Positions 1 to 6,611 of a stretch of 13,965 nt of DNA are shown here, in pieces (the first letter of the stretch is position 1; every line of letters starts with the position of its first letter). Location: contig CAMZIS010000012.1 of the NCBI GenBank assembly GCA_947307285.1, positions 1 to 13,965 of the forward strand, read 5' to 3'. Made by a program: the position numbers and the translations under genes. Origin of the DNA: an uncultured Peptococcaceae bacterium (GTDB lineage Bacteria; Bacillota; Dehalobacteriia; UBA4068). The notes beneath the pieces were generated by a model. That model saw nothing but the letters and a program-made list of their open reading frames with translations, was not told where the DNA came from and ran no database searches.

Positions 1-503
1 TCTTCTTTGACCTCATCCACACCTGCCACGTCGTCAAAAGTGACCTTTTTGCGGCTGTCGGTCTGCAGCTTGGCTCGGGATTTGCCGAACTGCATGACCT
101 TGCCGCCGCCTCCCTGGCCCTGTTGCATCAGGAATACGAACAGGCCAACGATAAGCAGCATGGGGATAAGCGTGGCCAGCATGGAGACCCACCAGCTGGT
201 GGTGACGGCGTCATAGCTGATCTTGACCCCGTTTTCCGTCAGATAAGCGGCAATATCTGGATCAGGGAACAGAATGGTACGGAACGATTCGCCGCCGACG
301 GTCGTGCCGTTCACGGTATAACGTCCCGCTTCATAATCAGCGGAGATCGATACTTCCCTGACCTGTCCTTCCTCGACCATCTGGCAAAAATCGCTGTAGG
401 TCAGGGAACGGACATCTTCTTTGTTACTGCCCCAGGTGTAGGCCGAAAGCACGATAAGCACCAAGAGCAGGAAAATGGTTGTGTTCTTCAGTAATCTGTT
501 CAA
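1..503 (-). CDS. ftsH: FtsH, ATP-dependent membrane zinc metalloprotease (N-terminal part, cut by window edge)
   Basis: The first 167 residues of the membrane-anchored AAA+ protease that degrades misfolded membrane proteins and some regulators. Translation starts at a TTG codon (503-501), supported by an AAGGAG ribosome binding site at 510-515 with a 6-base gap; no in-frame ATG fits. Visible parts are a first membrane helix (about residues 8-24), an extracytoplasmic domain (about 27-103) with the FtsH-type 'LTYSDF' stretch, a second membrane helix (about 108-127), a glycine-rich linker (GQGGGGKVMQFGKS), and the start of the AAA module at TFDDVAGVDEVKEE. The Walker motifs and HEXXH zinc site lie beyond position 1. 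It follows tilS by 35 bases on the same strand with no terminator or room for a strong promoter, so it is probably co-transcribed with tilS. The identity is secure from the linker and the DDVAG motif. Confidence 0.96.
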   Translation of the reverse strand, partial: MNRLLKNTTIFLLLVLIVLSAYTWGSNKEDVRSLTYSDFCQMVEEGQVREVSISADYEAGRYTVNGTTVGGESFRTILFPDPDIAAYLTENGVKISYDAVTTSWWVSMLATLIPMLLIVGLFVFLMQQGQGGGGKVMQFGKSRAKLQTDSRKKVTFDDVAGVDEVKE

Positions 504-538
504 GACGAGCTCCTTAAATAATACTTCTGCAACCGCAA

Positions 539-1909
539 CTAAATGTTAAAAGTAATTTTATCAGAAAAACGCACTTTTATCAAGATATTGTTCGGGGCCT
601 CGTCCAGCTTCGTCATCCTTAAACCAGGCAGCCACAACGTCTCGCCGGACGCATCGACCAATAGAGGCCATCTGTTCCTTAAATGGCAGGGTAACCGCTG
701 GTCGATAAACAGATCTTTGACCTTGCGACGCCCCTTGCCGCTGCTGCGCATATAGTCACCGTCGCGGCGTGTACGCCAAAAAGCGTTCGCGGCACGGTTT
801 TCCGATAATAACACAGCGTATTTATTGTTTGGTTTTAGATCCTTTTCGCTAAAATCACTAATAGCTGCAGCACAATAGCTCCAGTCCAAACCATCCAGAT
901 CATGCCAAGTTCCGTCGATCAACAGCGGCCATTCCGTATCCAGGACCTGAAGCGGCGGCATCTCCTGGCCAAAACACAGATCGCCTCTGCGCCATGCCTT
1001 GATGCCCCGCGGCAGGTTGCAGCTTTGCTCGCTTTTCAGGCAGCGGATTGCTTCCACCTGCTTGAAAGAAAGCTCCGGCAGATCGCCGGCCAAAAGCTGA
1101 TATGCTTTGCGCAACACGCGGCGCTGCAAAGCAGGAGCCAGTAAATCAAAACCGGTGCCGGACAGTTTGGAATGATCTACCGACCACAATTCCGCCAAGG
1201 ATATTTCCGCCAGATCGTCTAAAAGTGCGTCCTCATCCCGACAGATAGCAGCCGTATCGTTCAACTGACGGCTGATACAGGGATTATAATCAGCTAAAGC
1301 TGGCAATAATTCCAGCCTGATCCTGTTACGGAGGTATTTAGTTGAACTGTTTGTAGAATCCTCTCTATACTCAATACTATTGGCAGCGGCATAATCCGCT
1401 ATATCATTTCTGTCCACACACAGAAGGGGACGCACCACGCCATCGCGTGATGGATGGATACCGGCAAGACCCGTCACGCCGCTGCCCCGCAGCAGATGAA
1501 GCAAGACCGTTTCCGCCTGGTCGCCCCGATGATGAGCCGTAGCGATAACGCAGGGGCCAAGCTTTGCAGCCACGCTGCGCAAAAAAGCATAACGCTCGCG
1601 CCTTGCTAAATCTTCCACATTTTTGCCGTCTGACAGAGCCGCCACATCTTTAGCTCCGCTGAAGAATGGCAGACCGCGATGTTCTGCCCAGGCGCGCACA
1701 AAGGCAACGTCGCTGCCGGAATCAGGACGCAATCCATGATCAAAACTAGCAATGGCCAATTCTATCTGCAGTTGCCGACGCAAGCGGAACAAAATGTCTG
1801 CCATTACCATAGAATCTATGCCGCCCGAAACAGCGGCCAACACCACACAACCGGTCGGCAGCAGCTTTTCAGTTTTTATATAGTTGGAGACGGTTTTGAG
1901 AAGGTCCAT
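539..1909 (-). CDS. tilS: tRNA(Ile)-lysidine synthase TilS
   Basis: 456 residues, the usual TilS length. The enzyme uses ATP and lysine to convert the wobble cytidine (C34) of the AUA-reading tRNA-Ile to lysidine, and is essential in most bacteria. The N-terminal adenylation domain has the PP-loop SGGIDS at residues 28-33, the AFDHGLRPDS-like stretch (here SFDHGLRPDS) and the ATAHHRGDQAETVLLHLLRGSG motif. In the last motif glycine stands where an aspartate is common (HHxDDQAET). The C-terminal half matches the TilS substrate-binding and TilS-C layout (FWRTRRDGDYMR... VKDLFIDQRLP). The ATG at 1909-1907 has only a weak GGA upstream. It lies 78 bases after spoIIE, behind a terminator, and 35 bases before ftsH; the spoIIE-tilS-ftsH order is the familiar one minus hpt. 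Confidence 0.96.
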   Translation of the reverse strand: MDLLKTVSNYIKTEKLLPTGCVVLAAVSGGIDSMVMADILFRLRRQLQIELAIASFDHGLRPDSGSDVAFVRAWAEHRGLPFFSGAKDVAALSDGKNVEDLARRERYAFLRSVAAKLGPCVIATAHHRGDQAETVLLHLLRGSGVTGLAGIHPSRDGVVRPLLCVDRNDIADYAAANSIEYREDSTNSSTKYLRNRIRLELLPALADYNPCISRQLNDTAAICRDEDALLDDLAEISLAELWSVDHSKLSGTGFDLLAPALQRRVLRKAYQLLAGDLPELSFKQVEAIRCLKSEQSCNLPRGIKAWRRGDLCFGQEMPPLQVLDTEWPLLIDGTWHDLDGLDWSYCAAAISDFSEKDLKPNNKYAVLLSENRAANAFWRTRRDGDYMRSSGKGRRKVKDLFIDQRLPCHLRNRWPLLVDASGETLWLPGLRMTKLDEAPNNILIKVRFSDKITFNI

Positions 1910-1920
1910 GGCAATCCGGC

Positions 1921-1957
1921 ATTAAAAGAAAGGGAGTCGTTAGATACAACTCCCTTT
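1921..1957 (-). terminator. Rho-independent terminator after spoIIE
   Basis: Read on the minus strand, an 11-base-pair stem (arms 1947-1957 and 1929-1939, one G-U pair, 7-base loop) is followed by CTTTTAAT (1928-1921). It lies between the spoIIE stop and the tilS start, so it should uncouple developmental spoIIE transcription from tilS-ftsH. The T-tract is short, so some readthrough is possible. Confidence 0.75.
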
Positions 1958-1987
1958 ATTCAATGTTAAGATTTCTTTTCCTCTTTT

Positions 1988-4396
1988 TTAGGCTATCTCT
2001 CCCATCTGCGCTACTAATACGGTTATATCGTCCTTGATCTTGCCGTTGCTGATGCTTATTACTTTATCCAGGAGATATTCAGCCAAAGTCTGTGGATTAT
2101 TCACTGCAGCCTCGCCGATCACACGGGACAGCCAGGCTCCGCCTCCGTCCAAATCCATACCCATAAGACCGTCGCTGGCCAGGATTATCATATCTCCAGG
2201 CATCACCTGTTCCACTACTACCTCTTTTTCTACGTTATAGAGCAGACCAACCGGCAAGGTGCTTCCTTTGATGGCCGTCACTGCTGATCCGCGTTTGATA
2301 TAACTTGTCGAGGCCCCGGTCTTGATGAATTCCGCAGCACCGGAGTAAAGGTCTACCAGACACATGTCCAGTGTGACAAAGCTTTCTTCATTGCCGCGGA
2401 GTGAAAGGACGGCGTTTACAACATCGATTGCCGTTCCTTGCCGGAAGCCCGCTTCCAGCAGACCGCCGACTAACGATATCGCCTCGGCGCTTTCCTTTGC
2501 TGCAGCAGGACCTGAGCCCATGCCATCGCTTATAAGCAACAATTGCCGTCCTTCGTCCAGCATCATACTGCCGCCGGAATCACCGCAGGTATCACGGCCG
2601 CTTTTTGCCAATTGTGCCTGCCCTACCCTGAACCGATGGGCGCCTGCAGCCAATAAACGATAACGGCAGCGTTCGCCGCAGTCTACGCTCCCGCAGGACG
2701 ACTCGTGAACCTTATACTGACGTCCCAGCAGACGACCGCTCTCCTCTTCTATCGCCTGCCGACAGTACATCTCGCCGGGACACTCCACGAACTGTGCCCA
2801 AACTTCGATGTATCGGTCGTGTACTTCATTTATGCCCGCGTTTTCGATGGGAAGCCCCCGCTTGGAAACAGCGCGCCGTAATTCTCTTTCCAATGTTTCT
2901 CTTTCATCCGTATGGTCGACCAGCTCATGCACGAGCTTATCCAAAATCTCCGCCACCCCGTTCATCTGCCCGGAAATAAGATTCCTGCTGCTTATACGCT
3001 GTAGCTGCCAAAAATTGCTGCGACAGTAGAGATCGTACAGGCAGTTGACGATAGCGATAAGTTCACTGATATGCGGGCAGCGACGGGTAAAATTATCCGG
3101 CGCGTCTTTAGCTTCCGCAAGTCCGTGGTCATGTACTGATTCAAACAGGGAAACTATGCCGCGAAATGTTTCGTGATAATCGATCTCCCAGCAAATATCC
3201 CGCAAAGAGCAATGGGAGCATAGCTGATGAGACAGCTGCTCCATCGCGGTACGAACGTTTGCTTCTTCGCTGACCTTGCTCGTTCCCGCCAGGCTGGAAA
3301 GCGAGTCTGCCAGGCCGCGAAAGGCGCTGCTGGAGCTTTTCATTTTTTTGATCGCCATCCGCAGAGACCGCTCGTTTTTCTCTTCGACCGCACTTTTGAT
3401 CCCGCTCGCCGTAAAAGCACGGGCCGCAGCTTTATATGCTTTTCCCGGGATGATGAGAAAAACCAATCCCGCCGTAGCGCTGGCCGCTAAAGCTGAGCTG
3501 ATATCTGCCGGATCCTGCATATAAAGCGCCAGGATAAGATTCCCTAATACAAAACCGACAGCGCTGCCAATGCGGCCGAAGTTAGAGAACACACCAGACA
3601 GTAGGCCGGAAAAAGCATAAGTAGCGATAACCGTAGGCGGCACCATTTGCGTAATGCTGGGCGCTATTCCGACCATAGCTCCCGCCGCAGCGCCGGCTCC
3701 GCCGCCGCCCAGAAAGGCTATGATTATAATAAGCAATCGGCTGACCATACTCTGAATATCTATGATGCCGAGGCTCCAGCCGGACAGACCGCATATCAGG
3801 CCTATCAGCAAGATGAAGCAACAAACCGTTTCATCGGCTGAAAAACGCCGCGCAATGTCGAAGCGGCGCAGGGCTGTCAAAACGATGAGAAAAACCAATG
3901 ACAAGCCTGCTGCGATCAGGCACTCGAACAGGGAAAGCAATAACTGGAGATCAGTGTAACCGGCAAGAGCAATATAAAGCCCCTTGCTGACCATTACAGC
4001 GGCTGCTACCATACCGGGCATGACAAACCATTGCTTTCTGCCATCCAGCGTGTAGAGCGAAAAAACTATGGCCAATAACGCAATTACCGCGATATAAACC
4101 AGCATGGCCTGTCCGTCTGTCACAGTAAGCAAGCCCAATAAAACAGGAATAGCAAATAACGTACCCCTGCGTGGCCATACCACTGCCGCAGCGGCAAAAC
4201 ATGCCGGGCCAAAGGGATGCAGACCGCCAAGTATCTGCGCCCGTGCCATTAAGAAGAACACTACGGCCAATAACGAGCATTTTGCCACGTTTTCCGCTGC
4301 CGCGACACGCGCTCTTCTCTTTCTGCCTGCGCGAGGTTTGGCGATTGCTGTTTCCGTAACTCTCTTAAAGGGATAAACATGTGGATGTTCCGGCAT
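1988..4396 (-). CDS. spoIIE: SpoIIE, stage II sporulation protein E (membrane PP2C phosphatase)
   Basis: In sporulating Firmicutes SpoIIE dephosphorylates SpoIIAA in the forespore, releasing sigma-F, and associates with the division septum. With the start chosen here (ATG 4396-4394) it is 802 residues, close to the roughly 820 of B. subtilis. A basic N-terminus leads into about ten membrane helices (roughly residues 39-324), a central regulatory region (about 325-580), and a C-terminal PP2C domain with GDS (605-607), SDGMGSG (623-629), ASDGL (740-744) and KDDIT (788-792), the metal-binding aspartate positions of the family. The frame stays open upstream to a GTG at 4534. That extension is rejected because a TATAAT and Spo0A boxes lie inside it and it has no ribosome binding site. 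MPEHPHVYPFKR also looks like a normal SpoIIE beginning. ATG 4414 is the alternative start. A terminator follows the gene. Confidence 0.95.
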   Translation of the reverse strand: MPEHPHVYPFKRVTETAIAKPRAGRKRRARVAAAENVAKCSLLAVVFFLMARAQILGGLHPFGPACFAAAAVVWPRRGTLFAIPVLLGLLTVTDGQAMLVYIAVIALLAIVFSLYTLDGRKQWFVMPGMVAAAVMVSKGLYIALAGYTDLQLLLSLFECLIAAGLSLVFLIVLTALRRFDIARRFSADETVCCFILLIGLICGLSGWSLGIIDIQSMVSRLLIIIIAFLGGGGAGAAAGAMVGIAPSITQMVPPTVIATYAFSGLLSGVFSNFGRIGSAVGFVLGNLILALYMQDPADISSALAASATAGLVFLIIPGKAYKAAARAFTASGIKSAVEEKNERSLRMAIKKMKSSSSAFRGLADSLSSLAGTSKVSEEANVRTAMEQLSHQLCSHCSLRDICWEIDYHETFRGIVSLFESVHDHGLAEAKDAPDNFTRRCPHISELIAIVNCLYDLYCRSNFWQLQRISSRNLISGQMNGVAEILDKLVHELVDHTDERETLERELRRAVSKRGLPIENAGINEVHDRYIEVWAQFVECPGEMYCRQAIEEESGRLLGRQYKVHESSCGSVDCGERCRYRLLAAGAHRFRVGQAQLAKSGRDTCGDSGGSMMLDEGRQLLLISDGMGSGPAAAKESAEAISLVGGLLEAGFRQGTAIDVVNAVLSLRGNEESFVTLDMCLVDLYSGAAEFIKTGASTSYIKRGSAVTAIKGSTLPVGLLYNVEKEVVVEQVMPGDMIILASDGLMGMDLDGGGAWLSRVIGEAAVNNPQTLAEYLLDKVISISNGKIKDDITVLVAQMGEIA

Positions 4397-4450
4397 CTTT
4401 TTCACCGCTTTCATCTGTAATGCGGCGCTGACTAGCGCTTTTCGCTTATC

Positions 4451-4516
4451 ATTATAGAGTCTGCGCTGAGATAAAAATGTCGCACCGGGGCAAAGAAGCC
4501 GCTTTAATTTTCGACA
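4451..4516 (-). promoter_or_regulatory. spoIIE promoter with Spo0A boxes
   Basis: Read leftward: a perfect Spo0A box TGTCGAA (4516-4510), then a second near match, TGTCGCA, on the opposite strand (4478-4484), then TATAAT (4456-4451). The predicted start of transcription is near 4444. GCGACA (4483-4478) lies 21 bases upstream of the -10, the long spacing known for Spo0A-activated spoIIE and spoIIG promoters in B. subtilis. The architecture is seen directly; activation by Spo0A~P is inferred from the family. Confidence 0.75.
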
Positions 4517-4556
4517 AGTATACTCCGGAAACACCAGCTATATCCAGATATTGGAT

Positions 4557-4585
4557 TTGGAGCAGGTCTAAGAAAATGCTATAAT
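4557..4585 (+). promoter_or_regulatory. Extended -10 promoter for the CAP-domain gene
   Basis: TGCTATAAT (4577-4585) is a perfect extended -10, with a weak TTGGAG -35 17 bases upstream (4557-4562). Transcription would begin near 4592, just before the GGGAGG ribosome binding site (4605-4610) of the gene at 4619. It is back to back with the spoIIE promoter, and the Spo0A box at 4510-4516 lies about 80 bases upstream of this start, so shared control is possible. Confidence 0.6.
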
Positions 4586-4618
4586 AATGCCATATTAAAC
4601 TGCCGGGAGGCGTATTAA

Positions 4619-5383
4619 ATGAAAACACTGGTCAGAGTATGCAGAATCATTTTTATTGCTTTGCTGGTAATATGCGTTTCCATGTCCCCTGCTTTTGCCA
4701 GCACTGCGGACCGGGAAACTGAACAGGCTGAGCTTAGCAACTGCACGTCGGTTATCTACGGATGGCACAGAGTAATCATGGAAAGCCTGTATTCATATTT
4801 CAATTGCATAGATATAGAACCCCTTAATCTGCCGTCCCCTGATACATTTGACCTTATATCGCAGGATAAAGAGGAATGGGATGAAACCGCGTTGTATCAG
4901 GATGACCAGAGCGACCTGCCAGACGTAAACGACAGCGCCACATCAAATATTAATAATGATCCTGTCCCAACATATCATTTTAACGAACCCGCGTCTTCAG
5001 AAGACTTATTTGTGGCCGAGGTGATCCGACTGGTAAATGCAGAGCGTATTGCTGCAGGTCTTTCACCGCTGGCGGAAAGCCCGTTATTGGATCAAGCCGC
5101 TGCCGTCCGCTGCGGCGAGATCACGAACGTGTTCTCCCATACAAGACCGGATGGCAGCAGTTGCTTTACCGCCCTGCAGGAAGCCGGCGCCCTTTACAGC
5201 AGAGCCGGTGAAAATATCGCTATCGGCCAAAGCAGTCCGGCCCAGGTCGTTCGGGCATGGATGGACTCTCCCGGGCACCGGGCAAATATAATGAACGGAG
5301 AATTCCGGTACATAGGCGTATCAACGCGTCCAAGCAATGACGGCTATGGAGGATACGCTTGGGTGCAGGTCTTTACCGATTGA
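4619..5383 (+). CDS. Secreted CAP (SCP/PR1-like) domain protein
   Basis: 254 residues. ATG follows GGGAGG (4605-4610) with an 8-base gap. A signal peptide is clear: basic start, hydrophobic core about residues 9-23, likely cleavage after AFA (27). Residues 28-130 form an acidic, low-complexity linker with an early cysteine pair (42 and 63). Residues about 133-254 are a YkwD-like CAP domain with the family signatures FSHTRPDG (His174), GENI (Glu198-Asn199), and AWMDSPGHRANIM (His220), ending in the usual YAWVQVF strand. Bacterial CAP proteins are extracytoplasmic and several belong to spore or coat-assembly contexts (SafA- or YkwD-type), but their biochemical activity is generally unknown. It is monocistronic, divergent from spoIIE and ahead of cotJ. 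A sporulation or cell-wall role is inference from these neighbours. Confidence 0.92.
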   Translation: MKTLVRVCRIIFIALLVICVSMSPAFASTADRETEQAELSNCTSVIYGWHRVIMESLYSYFNCIDIEPLNLPSPDTFDLISQDKEEWDETALYQDDQSDLPDVNDSATSNINNDPVPTYHFNEPASSEDLFVAEVIRLVNAERIAAGLSPLAESPLLDQAAAVRCGEITNVFSHTRPDGSSCFTALQEAGALYSRAGENIAIGQSSPAQVVRAWMDSPGHRANIMNGEFRYIGVSTRPSNDGYGGYAWVQVFTD

Positions 5384-5400
5384 TATAGCATATTATGAAG

Positions 5401-5431
5401 AACCTCTGCCAGCGCGTGGCAGAGGTTTTTT
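5401..5431 (+). terminator. Rho-independent terminator after the CAP gene
   Basis: An 11-base-pair perfect stem (5401-5411 with 5417-5427) around a GCGCG loop, followed by six T residues (5426-5431). It isolates the CAP gene from the cotJ operon. Confidence 0.93.
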
Positions 5432-5432
5432 C

Positions 5433-5462
5433 ACGGCAGATCAGGCCCAGCATATGCTGTAG
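5433..5462 (+). promoter_or_regulatory. Candidate mother-cell sigma promoter of cotJ
   Basis: CATATGCT (5451-5458), preceded by cAC (5432-5434) with a 16-base gap, fits the sigma-K pattern mAC-N16-CATAnnnT; the last consensus A is G here. The core lies inside a 13-base element (5450-5462) repeated exactly before the cysteine-rich gene at 12744-12756, and also forms a 12-base palindrome (5448-5459). Predicted transcription starts near 5465, about 11 bases before the ribosome binding site. Sigma-E, which drives cotJ in B. subtilis, is an alternative, though no good sigma-E -35 is visible. An operator palindrome is also possible. Confidence 0.5.
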
Positions 5463-5489
5463 TGACACTTTATTTAGGAGGTCACTTCG

Positions 5490-5687
5490 ATGAGAGATTT
5501 TTGCACGGCCAGCGGAGCAGCCAATCCCTGCCCCGAAGGCTGCCTTTCGGTCGGCTACACCTTTACTCCGCCCCAGTGCGTGGAACGTTTCTATGACTAT
5601 GAATCAGCTCTGATCAGCGGCACGGTGTTTCCCGATCTGGTCATCCCCAAGGGAAGATACGGCCCCAAAGAGAGCTTTGCAGTCTAA
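5490..5687 (+). CDS. cotJA: CotJA, spore coat-associated protein
   Basis: 65 residues. AGGAGGT (5476-5482) lies 7 bases before the ATG. The C-terminal half carries the CotJA core: a proline-glutamine turn (TPPQCVERFYDYESALISGTVFPDLVIP), corresponding to the family pattern P-Q-x-Y-...-A-x-x-x-GT-x-FP-L-x-x-P. The N-terminus has four cysteines (residues 5, 14, 18, 30), which is more than usual and could support disulfide links in the coat. CotJA is needed for CotJC to be incorporated in the B. subtilis coat. It is the first gene of cotJABC, with cotJB 10 bases downstream. Slightly shorter than the 82-residue B. subtilis protein. Confidence 0.88.
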   Translation: MRDFCTASGAANPCPEGCLSVGYTFTPPQCVERFYDYESALISGTVFPDLVIPKGRYGPKESFAV

Positions 5688-5697
5688 GGAGGACCAC

Positions 5698-5949
5698 ATG
5701 AACGAAGAACAAACCCGCCTCATGCTGAGATTACAGCAACTGGGGCTGACCATGGACGATCTGCGCGAATACCTTGATACGCATCCCGACGACAGCTTCG
5801 CCATTGAACGGTTCAACATGAGCGCTCAGGAATACCGACAGCTGTTGGAACAGCTCGCTGAGGATTACGGACCCTTATCATGGACCTGCGATAATTCGGA
5901 GTCGGACAACTGGCTCTGGGCCGGGCAGGCTTTTCCCTGGACGTATTAA
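5698..5949 (+). CDS. cotJB: CotJB, spore coat protein
   Basis: 83 residues, close to the 87 of B. subtilis. The start is the ATG at 5698, which follows AAGGAGG (5686-5692, overlapping the cotJA stop) by 5 bases; an in-frame TTG at 5677 inside cotJA is rejected. The sequence reads as a small alpha-helical protein (LMLRLQQLGLTMDDLREYLDTHPDD... YRQLLEQLAEDYGPL) ending in the aromatic WLWAGQAFPWTY tail typical of CotJB (WPW near the C-terminus). It sits between cotJA and cotJC with short gaps, so the three form one operon. Function is not known beyond coat association. Confidence 0.9.
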   Translation: MNEEQTRLMLRLQQLGLTMDDLREYLDTHPDDSFAIERFNMSAQEYRQLLEQLAEDYGPLSWTCDNSESDNWLWAGQAFPWTY

Positions 5950-5961
5950 AGGAGGCAGCAT

Positions 5962-6534
5962 ATGTGGATCTACGAGAAAAAACTACAGTACCCGGTTAGA
6001 GTCAATTCTACCAACCCGCAACTGGCCACGTATCTGCTTTCGCAGTACGGCGGCCCCGACGGAGAGCTGGCAGCGGCCCTGCGCTATCTTAACCAGCGCT
6101 ATACCATGCCGACAACGCACACCCAGGCTCTGTGCACGGATATCGGCACAGAGGAACTGGCCCACCTGGAGATCATAGCTACACTGGTCTACAAACTGAC
6201 CAAAGACGCCGATCTGGAAGAAATCAGGCAAACGACTTTTGGCGGCAGCTTTGTCGACCATGGCAAAGGTTTGTATTACGTCGACGCCACCGGTAATCCA
6301 TGGACGGCTACCTACATCCAGAACAAGGATGATCCCATAGCCGATCTGGCGGAAGATATGGCGGCCGAACAAAAAGCGCGTGCCACCTACAATCATCTTT
6401 TAGACCTGTCCGACGACCCGGGCGTGATCGATACTTTGCGTTATCTGCGCGAACGGGAGATCGTTCACTTCCAGCGTTTCGGCGAAGCCATGGTACAGGT
6501 ACAGGAGCACTACGCATGTAAGACCGCTTTTTAA
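5962..6534 (+). CDS. cotJC: CotJC, manganese-catalase-family spore coat protein
   Basis: 190 residues, matching the B. subtilis length (189). AAAGGAGG (5948-5955) lies 6 bases before the ATG. It belongs to the ferritin-like dimanganese catalase family: probable metal ligands are Glu35 (GGPDGELAA), Glu65 and His68 (TEELAHLE), Glu136 (AAEQKARATY) and His169 (REIVHFQRF). All five are kept, so catalase activity (decomposition of hydrogen peroxide) is plausible, although CotJC was first described as a coat protein. MWIYEKKLQYPV is the classic CotJC start. It is the last gene of cotJABC, followed by a convergent terminator shared with gyrA. The identification is secure. Confidence 0.96.
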   Translation: MWIYEKKLQYPVRVNSTNPQLATYLLSQYGGPDGELAAALRYLNQRYTMPTTHTQALCTDIGTEELAHLEIIATLVYKLTKDADLEEIRQTTFGGSFVDHGKGLYYVDATGNPWTATYIQNKDDPIADLAEDMAAEQKARATYNHLLDLSDDPGVIDTLRYLREREIVHFQRFGEAMVQVQEHYACKTAF

Positions 6535-6567
6535 ATGCTGTCGATTATAAAGTTAGATATCATAACA

Positions 6568-6593
6568 AGAACCCCGCCGTCAGGCGGGGTTCT
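6568..6593. terminator. Bidirectional terminator between cotJC and gyrA
   Basis: A perfect 11-base-pair GC-rich stem (6568-6578 with 6583-6593) with a GTCA loop lies between the convergent cotJC and gyrA stops. Flanking T-tracts are modest on both strands, so it probably serves both genes. Confidence 0.8.
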
Positions 6594-6611
6594 ATTAAAC
6601 GCTATTTAGGA

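Noticed and set aside
123..494. Open frame of 123 codons on the plus strand
   Set aside because: Antisense to the clear ftsH N-terminus on the minus strand.
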